Counted from the first letter of the stretch, positions 42,544 to 52,503 are shown. The stretch: DNA of 64,000 nucleotides from a bacterium (GCA_024743115.1 JANSXC010000001.1:491628-555627); one strand, 5' to 3'. Numbers and translations are program-made. The notes: a model not told the origin generated them from the sequence alone.

Positions 42544-43884
42544 TCAGGCGAAGATCTCGGTCACGGCGTCGCCGCGATCGGCGACCTTGAACGGCCGGCC
42601 CGAGGGCGACATCACGACATGGTCGGTGGGGATGCCCGCGGCGAACGCGATCGTGGCGTTGAAGTCCTGGATCGTGACCGCGCCGTCCTCGACCTCGCGA
42701 CCTTCCTTGTCGGTCTTGCCGTACCGCATGCCGCCGCGCACACCGCCACCGGCGAGCATGGCGCTGAACGCCTTCGGGTAGTGGTTGCGGCCGTTGTCCG
42801 GGTCGATGTCGGGCGTGCGACCGAACTCCGTCGCGAGCACGACCAGCGTTTCGTGCAGCAGGCCACGCGCGTGCAGGTCCGCGAGCAGCGCGGCGATGGC
42901 CTGGTCCAGCGGCGGGCACAGGTCGTCGAGGCGGTCGAAGTTGTCGGAGTGGGTATCCCAGCCGCCACCCATGACCTCGACGAACCGGACGCCGTTCTCG
43001 ACCAGGCGCCGGGCCAGCAGGCAGCCGCGGCCGAGCTGCGTGTTGCCGTAGGCGGCGCGAATCGTCTCGGACTCGAGCCCGATGTCGAACGCTGCGAGAT
43101 CGCTGCTGCGCATCAGCCGCACGGCGTCGTCGTAGGCGTCGTCGTAGGCCTTCACACCGCGGTGCTGGTGGCGTTCGGCGAACGCGTCGTTGAGCTTCGA
43201 CAGGCGCTTCAGCCGCCGCAGGAAGCGATCCTCGCTGACGCCGCGCGGCAGCGTCGCGTTCTGCAGGCCGGCGTCCGCGCTGCCGATCGGGAGCGCCTGA
43301 TACTGCGGTGGAAAGTAGCCTGCGCTCGGCAGGTCGGCGCCGCCGCCGACGACGACGTGCCCCGGCAGCGTCGGGTTGAGGCGGCCGGCCATGCGATGGT
43401 GCCAGGCGCCGAGGCTCGCGTGGCGGATCGTGCCGCGCATCTCGTAGCTCGTCCGCATCACGTACTGGGCCTGCTCGTGTGCGCCCTGCTTGCTCGTCAT
43501 CGAGTTGACCACGCAGATCTTGTCGGCCTGGTCGGCGAGCTTGGGCAGGTAGTGGCCGAGCTGGACGCCATCGGCGCGCGTGTTGATCGCTGCGGTCGGT
43601 CCGCCGGTCTCCTTGCCGGGCTTCGGATCGAACGTGTCGATGTGGCTCATGCCGCCGCGCATGAACAGGAAGATCACGTGCTTGGCAGTGGCGCGGCCGA
43701 GTGTCGGCTGGGGATCCTGCGGATCCTGTCCCAGCGTCAGGTTGCCGGCGTTGAGCGCCTGCGCGATCGCGTGGTTGCCGAACGTGGCAGCGGTCGAAAC
43801 GCCGAGCGCGCCCTTGGCGAGGCCGCCCAGGAAGTTGCGCCGGGTGGCGAGGTCGGTGCCGTGAATCAGGTTGCGTAGGGTCAT
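42544..43884 (-). CDS. DUF1501 protein with twin-arginine signal
   Basis: I use ATG 43884 (446 aa), which places 'ATRRNFLGGLAKGALGVSTAATFG', a twin-arginine-type signal, near the N-terminus; the ORF-track start at 43971 lies inside the gene before it. The DUF1501 core is clear: 'AKHVIFLFMRGGMSHIDTFDPKPGKETGG', 'VVVGGGADLPSAGYFPPQYQALPI', 'GGGWDTHSDNF' and 'TEFGRTPDIDPDNGRNHYPKAFSAMLAGGGVRGGMRYGKTD'. The family has an alkaline-phosphatase/sulfatase-like fold, and the last motif probably binds metal. Planctomycete genomes nearly always place it after a DUF1549/DUF1553 gene, as here (16 bp). Its substrate is unknown. Confidence 0.95.
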   Translation of the reverse strand: MTLRNLIHGTDLATRRNFLGGLAKGALGVSTAATFGNHAIAQALNAGNLTLGQDPQDPQPTLGRATAKHVIFLFMRGGMSHIDTFDPKPGKETGGPTAAINTRADGVQLGHYLPKLADQADKICVVNSMTSKQGAHEQAQYVMRTSYEMRGTIRHASLGAWHHRMAGRLNPTLPGHVVVGGGADLPSAGYFPPQYQALPIGSADAGLQNATLPRGVSEDRFLRRLKRLSKLNDAFAERHQHRGVKAYDDAYDDAVRLMRSSDLAAFDIGLESETIRAAYGNTQLGRGCLLARRLVENGVRFVEVMGGGWDTHSDNFDRLDDLCPPLDQAIAALLADLHARGLLHETLVVLATEFGRTPDIDPDNGRNHYPKAFSAMLAGGGVRGGMRYGKTDKEGREVEDGAVTIQDFNATIAFAAGIPTDHVVMSPSGRPFKVADRGDAVTEIFA

Positions 43885-43900
43885 CGTGGTCGTCCTCGGA

Positions 43901-45991
43901 TCAGCGCACGAAGCGGAACTCATTGGTGTTGCACAGGACCCAGACCAGGTCCTTGATCGCGTCGTCGCCATCGATCGCGATCGCGCGCCGCCAGTCCCGC
44001 ATCTCCTGGTCGCTGGGTTCGCGACTCAGAGTCGTGAGGAAGGCGACCTCGACGCGGCGGCGGCCGTTCTTGGCCGTGACCAGGTCACCGGACAGCGCTG
44101 AAGCGCCGCGGATCACGTTCTGGTCGAGGAAGCCGTTCAACAGCGTCAGCACCTGCGGCACCGTCGCATCGTCGTTGCTGGCCTCGATCGTCTCGCGGTC
44201 GGACTGCCCGAACTGCCGCAGCAGGTGGCCGGCCGGGGCGGGCTGTGGCAGGTCGCTGGCGCGCACCATGCCGCCCTCGAGTCCCTTCGCCGAGCGCCGG
44301 CCGAGTGGCACACCCATGGCCTCGAGTCGCGACGCGATCTCGGCGACGCGTTCCTGGTCACCGTCGCGGCGGGCGGCGGCGAGCTCGCGCATCAGCGGGC
44401 GGGCACGACGCCGCATCTCGGCATCGTTGACGCGGGCCTTGCGGGCCTTCTTGGCCGCTTCGCGCATGGCGTCGCGCATCATCTGGTTGGCGTTGCGGCC
44501 CTTCTCGGCGAGTTCGATGATCTCGTCGACGGACAGGTCCTTGATCTTGTTGTAGCTGTCGTAGACCGGCTGGGCGCGCGCGCCCATCGGGCGCAAGCGA
44601 TCGTCGACGTCGGCATAGACGAGCGTGAGCAGCGAGTCCCACATCTGCTCCGCGGTCATGCGACGCATCACCGGGCCCGCGAAGGTGTAGGGCTGGTCGG
44701 CGGGCGGATCGTTCTCGGGGCACGCGCGGGCGAACAGCTCCGTGCGAACGAGCACGCGTTCGAACTGCCGCAGGTCGTAGTCGAGGCGCTCGAGCAGCTT
44801 CTCGAGATGCGTGAGGATCTCGGGGTGCACGGCCTTGGTCTTCTTCTTCCAGTCGTCGATCGGCTCGACGAGGCCGCGGCCGAACGTGCGGGCCCACATG
44901 CGGTTCACGATCGTCTTCGTGAACATCGGGTTCTTCTTGCTGGTCAGCCAGTCGCCGAACGCGCCGCGCGCGTTGACGGCGCCGTCGTAGCGTTCACCGC
45001 GGCGGTTGGCTTTGGCGCGTTGGCGGCGTGCCTGGGAGCGCGTCGGCCGCTTGAGCTTGACGTTGGCGCCGAAGATCGTGTTCGCGACGACCGTGCTGCC
45101 CGGGCGGGCGTCGTCGTAGGCATAGTCCTTGGGCAGCTTCGCCTGCCCCGAACCGTTGCCGCTGAGGCCGAGGGCCAGCTGCTGTGAGAGTCGCCGGGCC
45201 GTGAGGCGGGTGCGGTCGCTCGCACCCTTGAGCTTGTCGCGCGCATCGCGCAGCTTGGCGACCTTGGTGTAGTCGCGGTAGCGCACGTCGCCGAAGAACG
45301 CGGCCATGCCGTAGAAGTCGCGCTGCGTCCAGATGTCGTGCGGGTGGTTGTGGCACTGGGCACATTCGAGGCGCGTGCCGAGGAAGATCCGCAGCGTGTT
45401 GGCCATCGAATCGTGCGGCATGTTGAAGTCGCGCATCAGGTGGCCGGTCGCGCCGTTGCCGGGGGCGTGGGCGGCGCCCGTGGCGGTCACCATGTCGCGC
45501 ACGAACTCGTCGTACGGTTTGTCCTGTTGGATCGACTCGCGGATGAAGTGCGCGAACGGCTCGCCGCTGACCCGGCTCTGGCCGCGGCTCTTCACCCGCA
45601 GGATGTCGAACCACCAGTTCGCGAAGTGGCTGGTGCGGCCCGCCGAATCGAGGAGCAGATCCGTGAGCCGGGTTCGCTTGTCCGCGGCCTGATCGGCGAG
45701 GAACGATTCGGTTTCCTTCAGGGTCGGGATGCGGCCCACGATCGACAGGTAGGCCCGGCGCACGAACGTCGAGTCATCGACGATCGGGTTGGGTTCCTGC
45801 TGGTGCCGGCGCAACGCATGCTCGAGCAGCGCGTCGAGGCGCGCGGCCTCGGTCGCGATCTTGTTCCCCGGGATGATGCGCTCGACAGAGCGCTCGGGGG
45901 CCTGGGGATTCACGGAGCTGGTCTGCGCGGTGAGCACCGGCGCAGAACCCGCCATCGCGGCGATGAGCAGACCCGGAAGGGTTCGATTCAT
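43901..45991 (-). CDS. DUF1549/DUF1553 exported protein
   Basis: ATG 45991 gives a signal peptide (MNRTLPGLLIAAMAGSAPVLTAQ) and 696 residues. The DUF1549 part (about 50-250) has 'DDSTFVRRAYLSIVGRIPTLKETESFLAD', 'FANWWFDILRVKS' and a heme-like motif C-A-Q-C-H. The DUF1553 part (about 340-680) has 'FGDWLTSKKNPMFTKTIVNRMWARTFGRGLVEPIDD', 'YTFAGPVMRRMTAEQMWDSLL' and 'LCNTNEFRFVR'. A basic low-complexity insertion (KKARKARVNDAEMRRRARPLMRELAAARRDGDQ) interrupts the second part. It heads a reverse operon with the DUF1501 and heme-LRR genes. The trio is a Planctomycete hallmark with no known reaction. Confidence 0.95.
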   Translation of the reverse strand: MNRTLPGLLIAAMAGSAPVLTAQTSSVNPQAPERSVERIIPGNKIATEAARLDALLEHALRRHQQEPNPIVDDSTFVRRAYLSIVGRIPTLKETESFLADQAADKRTRLTDLLLDSAGRTSHFANWWFDILRVKSRGQSRVSGEPFAHFIRESIQQDKPYDEFVRDMVTATGAAHAPGNGATGHLMRDFNMPHDSMANTLRIFLGTRLECAQCHNHPHDIWTQRDFYGMAAFFGDVRYRDYTKVAKLRDARDKLKGASDRTRLTARRLSQQLALGLSGNGSGQAKLPKDYAYDDARPGSTVVANTIFGANVKLKRPTRSQARRQRAKANRRGERYDGAVNARGAFGDWLTSKKNPMFTKTIVNRMWARTFGRGLVEPIDDWKKKTKAVHPEILTHLEKLLERLDYDLRQFERVLVRTELFARACPENDPPADQPYTFAGPVMRRMTAEQMWDSLLTLVYADVDDRLRPMGARAQPVYDSYNKIKDLSVDEIIELAEKGRNANQMMRDAMREAAKKARKARVNDAEMRRRARPLMRELAAARRDGDQERVAEIASRLEAMGVPLGRRSAKGLEGGMVRASDLPQPAPAGHLLRQFGQSDRETIEASNDDATVPQVLTLLNGFLDQNVIRGASALSGDLVTAKNGRRRVEVAFLTTLSREPSDQEMRDWRRAIAIDGDDAIKDLVWVLCNTNEFRFVR

Positions 45992-46187
45992 GGCGACCTC
46001 GGAAGTGACGTGGCTGTGACGGCCCGGGTCGATGGGCCGCACACGATCATTGAACGCCAATCATCGGTATCGGACCACCCGCGGGACCGTACAAACGTTG
46101 TCGCTGGGCGCGGTTCGGGGACTGATCGAACGAGTGGGAAGCGAGGTATTCGGTGGAGCGGAAAGAAGCGGAGAGGAGCTAGAAAGG

Positions 46188-46215
46188 GGCGGGCTGCCAG
46201 TCCGAGGTGCCCGCC
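46188..46215 (-). terminator. Hairpin downstream of the AsmA-like gene
   Basis: On the reverse strand GGCGGGC and GCCCGCC pair perfectly over 7 bp with a 14-nt loop, followed by CCTTTCT. The hairpin lies 35 bp after the AsmA-like stop and upstream of the DUF1549 gene, so it could end the lipoprotein-AsmA transcript. Confidence 0.45.
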
Positions 46216-46249
46216 GTGGCCGTGCCGCGCGCGGCTCGTGTGCGGGCGG

Positions 46250-49200
46250 CTACTTGCGGGGCTCGATCAGGATCCGCCCAGCCACGTCGACCCCGGCCGC
46301 GACGACGCCGCGGGCGGCCCGGACCTGGATGCTGACGGCTGGCCGGTCGGGCCCGAGCCGGCGTTCGAGCTCCTCGCGCACGGCCAGCAGGCGCAATTCG
46401 CCGAGGTTCGTCGCTGCCCGCCGGATCCGGCGTCGACGGTGTCGGTCGCTGTCGTTGTCGAGCAGGTCGCGGGTAACGTCGAGCGTCTCCTGAACGGCCG
46501 CGAGGTCGCCGTCGATGCGGCGCAGCTCCGCGAACGCGGGGGCCGCCGCGTGGTGCTGACCCGCGAGCAGGCGGATCCGCACCTGCGGCGCGAGGCGGTC
46601 ACGCGCGGCTGCCAGCGCGTCGCGTTCGGCGGTCAGGCGCGCAATGCTCTGCCGGGTGAGTTCGGGTTGCGGATTCGCGAGGGCTGCGACCCGTTCACGA
46701 TCGGCGGCGCCGAGTTCGTGACGCAGCACGAACTTGACGGTCGGACGATCCTGCAGTTCGGCGAGGAACGGTTCGAGGTTGGTCAGATCCGGAGTCGCGC
46801 TTCCCGGAGCGAAGGTGATCTCCGCCGGCGGTGTTGCGATGTCGTCGCGGCCCGTCAGACCGAAGACGTCGGTCAGCGAGCGGGCCGCGCGGAACGGCGA
46901 ACTCGCGATCGCGTCGCCGATCAGGAGGGTCAGCGTTTCGGCGGCGGCCTGGACGATGCGGGTGGTCGAGTCGCCCTCGTTGGGCACGAACAGCTGCAGC
47001 GGCAGCTGCTGTTCGTCGTTGTCGTTGCGCAGCGCGAACAGGACGACGTCGAGCGGGGCCGGCAGCTTGAGGTAGGTCGAGATCGGCCCGCCCGGCGGTT
47101 CGGAGACCTGCAGCCAGGTGAACGTTTTTTGCGTCTTGACGCCGACCCCCTTCTGGGTGAAGTCCATCCCGATCGTAGCGTCGAGCACGCCGTCCGCGAT
47201 GTCGACGCCCGCCGGTTTGGCGAGGCCACGCAGGGCTTGCAGTTCGAAGCCGCGCAGCTCGGTATCGATGCGACCGAGCGTGAGCGGGTGCAGCTGCAGG
47301 TGGCCCTTGACGGTGAGTTCGTCCAGCAGGGGGCGCTGCTCCTTCTCGTGCTGGTCTGTTGTGCCCGTGACCAGGTCCGTCGCCGAACCCGCGATCCCAG
47401 CGAAGACCGAGCTGCGAACGATGCGGCGTTCGAGTTCGACGAGCCCGCCGCGGACGCTGGCTTCGAACGCGAAGCGTCGCGGTTCGGTGAGTGCGCGCGT
47501 CGAGAACCGCTGCAGGCTGACGTCGAGGTCCTCGATCGGCAGGTGGGTGGCGGGTGTCGTCGTGGCGTCGCGCCATGTCACGCCGAGGCCGAAGAGCCGC
47601 AGGCTGTCGATCGCGAACTCGGGTGCGGGCTTGCCGTTCGGAATCTCACCGCTCGGGTCCTCGCGGTTCGGGTCTTCGGGGTTCGGCCCCTTGCCATCCG
47701 GCTCCGGCGCGGCCGCGGCGGGCGGCGGAGGGTCCGGCAGCAGGAAGCCGGCGACCGCGAGGCCTGCCGGCGTCCGGGCGGCCGCGAGTTGCGGCGAGTC
47801 GATCTCGATCGAGCGGAACAGCACGTCGCCGGTGCGCGGATCGAACGCCCGGAGCTCGGCCTCGAGCGACGGCAACGTGACCATGGCTGCGCCGGCGGTG
47901 TCGCGCACGGCGAGGTGCTCGACGACGAACGTGCCGCCGAACGGCCGCGAGAGGTCGAAGTGGGTCGGCTCCTGGCGGCCGAGTTCGAGTTCCGAATGCA
48001 GGTGCAGGGCGAGGTCGACGCCGGTCTCGGTGCCCTGCAGCGTCGCAGCGAGCGCGGGCATCACGTTCGGCAGCTGGGTGGTGTCGAGGTCCTCGATGTC
48101 GACGGTCACATCGAGCGTCGGCGCCAGCGCGAACGGGGCGATCGCGAGGTCGACACCGAGTTGCTTCAGCACGGGTGCGGCGCCGGCGCGGAGTTCGAAG
48201 CGCAGCGGCGGCGTTGCCGCGAAGTCCTCGGCCGTCCGCCACGGCTCGGTGAGCCGCAGCGCGAGCTGCGCGCGCACCGGCGTGCCGTCGTGCGCGGGGT
48301 CGCGGCGGTCGGTCCATTCCAGTTCGTCGACGACGATCGCGACGTCATCGAGGCGCAACGCGGGCAACATCGCTCCCGCCGGCGGCGCGGTGATCGTCGC
48401 GGGGCCGGCGGCGGCCGCGTTGTCGGCGACCGGCGTGCGCGGGCGGGATTCGTCGCCGGCGGTAGCCGGCGCGCCGAGCAGGAAGCCCGGCACCTGCAGG
48501 CCGTCGGGCGTGCTCGCCGCACGGGCGCGAACGCCCTCGATGCGAACCTTGCCGACGTGAATCAGCTCACTCGTCACGGTCGGAATTGCCGCCACGATGC
48601 GATCGATACCGGCGAGCTCGGTCGAGCCGTCGAGCAGTCGCAGCTGCTCGAGCGTGACCTCGAACGCGGTGTTCTCGGCATTGGCGACGAACTGTAGTTC
48701 GCCGGTCAGCGCGCCGTCGGTCAGCGGTGAACGGATCCCCGCGGGCAGCACCGGCGCGAGTGCCTGGCCGCGAAGGCCGCGGCCGGCGAGGCTGGCGGTG
48801 ACCCGCGTGCCCGCGGCGGATCGCGTCAGCGAGCCTTTCAGCCCGAGCGCATCGACCTTCTGGTCGAGATGGAGCGTGACCGCGAATGGCACGGGCGTGG
48901 CGAGCGCTTCGCGACCGGTGCCGCGCATCGCGCCGAGTTCGACGTCGAGGCCGATGGCCTTGGTCGCCGCGTTTGCCGCCGTCGCATCTTTGGTTTCGGC
49001 GGTCTCGTCACGGATGTGGAGCGTGGCACCGCGCAGTCGGATGGGGCCGGTCGCGAGTTCGAGCGGTTCCTTGGCGGGCGGTGTCGCGGCAACTGGTGCG
49101 GATGTTGCCGGCTGCGAGGGCGTGGCGACGACGGTGGGCAGCAGAGGGCGGTTGCCGGCCTCGGCGTTCGGTTGCGTCGCGGGTGCGCTCGGCGGAGTGG

Positions 49201-51250
49201 CGGCGATTCGCAGGCCGGCGACGATCGTCGCCTCGGGCTGCCGCGTGACATGAACCACGGGTTCGAGCAGGTCGAGCCGTTCGAACGCGAGACCGGGATG
49301 GTCGAGGCGCAGCTCGTCGAGTTCGAGATTACGCACGCTGGCGAACACGGTGTCGCCCGCGGTGAACCGCAGATTGGCGAGCCGGGCCGAGACGCGTTCC
49401 GCGCGGCCCTCGCCCGCGACGTCGACGACGACGGCGCCGTGCAGTCGCGCGGCGTCGAACGCGGGTGCGATCCCCGCGGGTTCGAGCCACGGCGCGAGGC
49501 GGGCGAGCGTGATGCCGTCGACATCGAGCGTGGTCTCGAGGTGGGCGCCGCCGGGTTGGGGTTGCAGCGCGAGGTTCGCCGTCAGGCGCTGCGCGATGCC
49601 CGGCAGTTCGATCGTCAGCTCGGCCTGGCCCGGGTCCCGGTCGCAGCCACAGGCGAGGTCACTGCCCGACAGGGTGAGGTTCTCGAACGCGAGAGTCGGG
49701 CTGGCCGGGTGCGTCAGGTCCTGGAACGCGACGGCGGCGCCGCGCCAGTCGAGCTTCGCGAGCACGATCGGCGGCACTCCGGGAGCCGTCGGCGAGGCGG
49801 CGGGATCCGTGTTCGGCTGGGCGCCGCCCGATGCGGCTTCCGCGACGGCCGCTGGTGTCCTGGGGGGCGGCGCCGCTGGCGCCGCCAGCAGGCGAACACC
49901 GGCCACCGACAGGCTGCCGTCGGCCTGTCTGGTCAGTGCCGTTGCCGGGCCGACGATCGTCACGCCGCCGATGTCCAAGCCGCCGTCCTCGCGCGATCGC
50001 AGCGCGTCGACGCGCAGTTCGTCGAGAGTGAGCGCGTGTTGATCGTTGCCCACGCGCACGTCGTGGACGCGAAGGTTCGTCGCGCCGTCCGCTGCGGCCG
50101 CCGTCGTCGCATGGGCGGTCAGGTCGAGGCCGCCGGCTTCGAACTCGATACCGGCGCCTTGCAGCAGGTCGCGCAGCGGCTCGAGCACGATGCCGCGGCC
50201 GGTGAGTTCCACCGCGAACTCGCTCTGGCCATCGCCGTGGAACGTGCCGTCGGCCGTGATCGCGAGGGCCTTCGCGAGTGCCGGGGCACGTTCGATCGTG
50301 ATCGTCGAGTGCAGGCTGGTGCCCGCGGCCGTCGCGTCGGCGGTCGCCGGAATCACCGCGAGCTCGAGGCGGGTGTGCAGATCGAAGTGCAGCGGCGCGA
50401 TGCCGAGCTCGGGCACGAGCCGGTCGAGGTCGAGTCCGTGCGCCAGGAGCCTGGCATCGCAGGTCAGGCCGTCGGCGGGCGAGTGCACCTCGGCGGTGAG
50501 CTCGATGCGGTCCGCGAGCCCCTCGCCCGCGAGACGCAGCGCGAGCTGGCCGGGGCGATCCCGGCGGCCGACGTCATCGATGTCGGCGTCGATCACGAGT
50601 TCGAGGGGCGGGCGGGAGCCGTCGGTCGAACGTAAGCCGAGACGCAGGTCGTGAATCCGCGCACCCGCGATCTGGAACGGCAGCGTCGCGGACGGCGCTC
50701 CGGGTTCGGCCTCGGGTTCCGGTTCCGGTTCTGGCTCGGCAGCAGGCGCGGTCCAGGCGCTCGGCAGCACGAACGAGCCGTCGGGCCGGCGCCAGGCATC
50801 GAGTCTCACGCCGCGCAACACCGCGTCGCTGACCACCAACTCGCCGCTGAGCAGTTGCCAGGTCGAGACGTCGGCTGCGAGTTCGTGCACGGCGAGGGCG
50901 AGGCCGTGTTCGCCGTTTTCGGGATCGCGCAGGTGCACGCGCTGCAGTCGGACGGATCCGCCGAACAGCGACAGCGACGCACTCGCGCATTCACCTTCGA
51001 GGCTGCCGAATGTCACGCCGTACTCGATCAGGCGCGGGAGTGCGAGCTCGAGGCCGATGCGCGCCACGACCACCAGCACGACGAGCCATGCCAGTGCTCG
51101 CCGCCAACGCCGGCGCTTGCGCGGCTTTGGCTTGGACAACGTGGCGGTGGCTGCGGTCTCGACCACGTCGGCGGCCTGGTCGCTGGCGGCGGGCTCGACG
51201 TGGTCCGCGTTGGCGTTCGCGGTCTCGGGCTGCGGTTCGTTGGCCGTCAT
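46250..51250 (-). CDS. Giant AsmA/DUF748-like envelope protein
   Basis: The 1666-residue product starts at ATG 51250, inside an ATGA overlap with the lipoprotein gene upstream. It has an acidic, disordered N-terminus, a basic patch (KPKPRKRRRWRR), one transmembrane helix (51-72) and then the AsmA/TamB-like start 'VTFGSLEGECASASLSLFGGSVRLQRVHLRDPENG...LSGELVVSDAVLRGVRLDAW'. The rest repeats AsmA-type beta segments, for example 'ITIERAPALAKALAITADG' and 'LDITVDIEDLDTTQLPNVMPAL', separated by Pro/Glu- or Ala-rich linkers (AEPEPEPEPEAEP, AAAPEPDGKG). Such proteins form long hydrophobic grooves that carry lipids between membranes. The length is greater than most AsmA proteins and close to TamB/YhdP, so a lipid-bridge role is likely but unproven. 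Confidence 0.82.
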   Translation of the reverse strand: MTANEPQPETANANADHVEPAASDQAADVVETAATATLSKPKPRKRRRWRRALAWLVVLVVVARIGLELALPRLIEYGVTFGSLEGECASASLSLFGGSVRLQRVHLRDPENGEHGLALAVHELAADVSTWQLLSGELVVSDAVLRGVRLDAWRRPDGSFVLPSAWTAPAAEPEPEPEPEAEPGAPSATLPFQIAGARIHDLRLGLRSTDGSRPPLELVIDADIDDVGRRDRPGQLALRLAGEGLADRIELTAEVHSPADGLTCDARLLAHGLDLDRLVPELGIAPLHFDLHTRLELAVIPATADATAAGTSLHSTITIERAPALAKALAITADGTFHGDGQSEFAVELTGRGIVLEPLRDLLQGAGIEFEAGGLDLTAHATTAAAADGATNLRVHDVRVGNDQHALTLDELRVDALRSREDGGLDIGGVTIVGPATALTRQADGSLSVAGVRLLAAPAAPPPRTPAAVAEAASGGAQPNTDPAASPTAPGVPPIVLAKLDWRGAAVAFQDLTHPASPTLAFENLTLSGSDLACGCDRDPGQAELTIELPGIAQRLTANLALQPQPGGAHLETTLDVDGITLARLAPWLEPAGIAPAFDAARLHGAVVVDVAGEGRAERVSARLANLRFTAGDTVFASVRNLELDELRLDHPGLAFERLDLLEPVVHVTRQPEATIVAGLRIAATPPSAPATQPNAEAGNRPLLPTVVATPSQPATSAPVAATPPAKEPLELATGPIRLRGATLHIRDETAETKDATAANAATKAIGLDVELGAMRGTGREALATPVPFAVTLHLDQKVDALGLKGSLTRSAAGTRVTASLAGRGLRGQALAPVLPAGIRSPLTDGALTGELQFVANAENTAFEVTLEQLRLLDGSTELAGIDRIVAAIPTVTSELIHVGKVRIEGVRARAASTPDGLQVPGFLLGAPATAGDESRPRTPVADNAAAAGPATITAPPAGAMLPALRLDDVAIVVDELEWTDRRDPAHDGTPVRAQLALRLTEPWRTAEDFAATPPLRFELRAGAAPVLKQLGVDLAIAPFALAPTLDVTVDIEDLDTTQLPNVMPALAATLQGTETGVDLALHLHSELELGRQEPTHFDLSRPFGGTFVVEHLAVRDTAGAAMVTLPSLEAELRAFDPRTGDVLFRSIEIDSPQLAAARTPAGLAVAGFLLPDPPPPAAAAPEPDGKGPNPEDPNREDPSGEIPNGKPAPEFAIDSLRLFGLGVTWRDATTTPATHLPIEDLDVSLQRFSTRALTEPRRFAFEASVRGGLVELERRIVRSSVFAGIAGSATDLVTGTTDQHEKEQRPLLDELTVKGHLQLHPLTLGRIDTELRGFELQALRGLAKPAGVDIADGVLDATIGMDFTQKGVGVKTQKTFTWLQVSEPPGGPISTYLKLPAPLDVVLFALRNDNDEQQLPLQLFVPNEGDSTTRIVQAAAETLTLLIGDAIASSPFRAARSLTDVFGLTGRDDIATPPAEITFAPGSATPDLTNLEPFLAELQDRPTVKFVLRHELGAADRERVAALANPQPELTRQSIARLTAERDALAAARDRLAPQVRIRLLAGQHHAAAPAFAELRRIDGDLAAVQETLDVTRDLLDNDSDRHRRRRIRRAATNLGELRLLAVREELERRLGPDRPAVSIQVRAARGVVAAGVDVAGRILIEPRK

Positions 51251-52503
51251 CGCGCCCTCCGGTGCGCGGCGGCCAGCGCCGCCTTGCGCGCACTGCGCGG
51301 TGCCATCGGATCGTAGTCGGGCACGGCGAGGTCGAGGGCGGACAGCCACTCGTGGGCGAGTGCGCGTTGCGACGCGCGCCGCGCCGACAGGGCTCGGCGA
51401 TTGCTCGCGACGACGTTGTCGGACAGTTCGGCCGTCGATTTGCTCGCGGCGAGCGCGAACTCGAGGCCCGTCGGATCGAGTGCGAGCGCGCCGAGGTGGC
51501 GGCGCAGGCAGAGCACGACCGGCGGTGGCAGCTCGCCGCGCTGGAGCCGCGGCAGCAGTGCGGCGAGGAAGGCGCGTTCGACGAGCCAGCCCGAATCCGG
51601 GTCGGCCGGCAGCGAATCACTGATCGCGATGAGCTCGGCCTCTTCGAGGCAGAGCAGCAGATCGAGGCAGCGCGGCAGGTTGAAGTTCGCAGCGAGTGCG
51701 AGCAGCGCACCGCGGCGCGGGCGGGCGCCGACCGAGTTGCGCGCGAGCGCCGTCGGCGGCGGCGCGGACGCCGGCTCGCTCGCAGCTGTGGCGCGGCTCG
51801 CGAGTTCGGCCTGGACGGCGCTGATCCGGTCCGGGTCTGCGGGGTCCCCGAGCTGCAGTTCGACGGCGACGTGTCGGGCCCCACCGGGTTCCCGCTGCAG
51901 CAACGTGAGGCGTTCGCCCGGCGCGAGGTCGAACGGCTGCAGGCGCGCGAGCGTGCTGGTCCGTTCGCCAGCGCCCGCTGCCTCCGCGGCGGGCGACTCG
52001 ACCGTGGGGGGCGCGTTCTGCCGGATCACGAGTCGCACGCCGGTCGCGGTGCGCTGCACGAGCAGGAGCGGCCAGTCCGCTTCGAGGATGCGGATCGTCG
52101 TCACGAAGTCCGCGGCGATCGTGGCGGCGGCGGTGGCGTCCGGCGGCGCGGCGGACTCGGTGTCGTCGGTGGCGAGTGCGAGTCCGCGGAGCCCCGGGCT
52201 GCCGGCGCGGAACGGCTGACCGCGGGTCGCGAGGACGGCGTCGAGGACGGTGTCGAGCGGCACGCTCGGGCGGTCCTGGCACGCTCGCACGGTGACGTGG
52301 AGTGCTCGCGTGTCGCCGGTGTGCGGGCCTGCTGCGGCCGGCTTGCCGTCCTTGCCGGTTCTGGAGTCGTCAACGAAGACGGCGCTCCCCGGCTCGTAGC
52401 CGATCTCGACTCCGAGCGGTGGCCGCGGGGTTGGCGGGGGCGTGAAACAGCCGGCGAGCGGGAGGAGCAGGACGGCGACGAAGCGAGAACGGGTGGCGGG
52501 CAC
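51247..52503 (-). CDS. Lipoprotein encoded with the AsmA-like protein
   Basis: The 418-residue product has a lipoprotein signal (MPATRSRFVAVLLLPLAGC-FTP) followed by a proline-rich tether (PPPTPRPP). Two parts can be seen: a beta-rich N-terminal half ('ADFVTTIRILEADWPLLLVQRTATGVRLVIRQ', 'RHVAVELQLGDPADPDRI') and a helical C-terminal half ('ALLALAANFNLPRCLDLLLCLEEAELIAISDSL', 'LVERAFLAALLPRLQRGELPPPVVLCLRRHLGAL'). I do not recognise a family. The ATGA overlap with the AsmA-like gene means both are made together, so it may be the outer-membrane partner of that protein. Confidence 0.8.
   Translation of the reverse strand: MPATRSRFVAVLLLPLAGCFTPPPTPRPPLGVEIGYEPGSAVFVDDSRTGKDGKPAAAGPHTGDTRALHVTVRACQDRPSVPLDTVLDAVLATRGQPFRAGSPGLRGLALATDDTESAAPPDATAAATIAADFVTTIRILEADWPLLLVQRTATGVRLVIRQNAPPTVESPAAEAAGAGERTSTLARLQPFDLAPGERLTLLQREPGGARHVAVELQLGDPADPDRISAVQAELASRATAASEPASAPPPTALARNSVGARPRRGALLALAANFNLPRCLDLLLCLEEAELIAISDSLPADPDSGWLVERAFLAALLPRLQRGELPPPVVLCLRRHLGALALDPTGLEFALAASKSTAELSDNVVASNRRALSARRASQRALAHEWLSALDLAVPDYDPMAPRSARKAALAAAHRRAR

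Noticed and set aside
42301-43878. Forward ORF of 525 residues
   Set aside because: Antisense of the DUF1501 gene; no motif of its own.
45338-48697. Forward ORF of 1119 residues
   Set aside because: It is a shadow of the DUF1549 and AsmA-like genes; Arg/Gly/Glu/Val-rich with no motif or signal, while the reverse strand has clear families.
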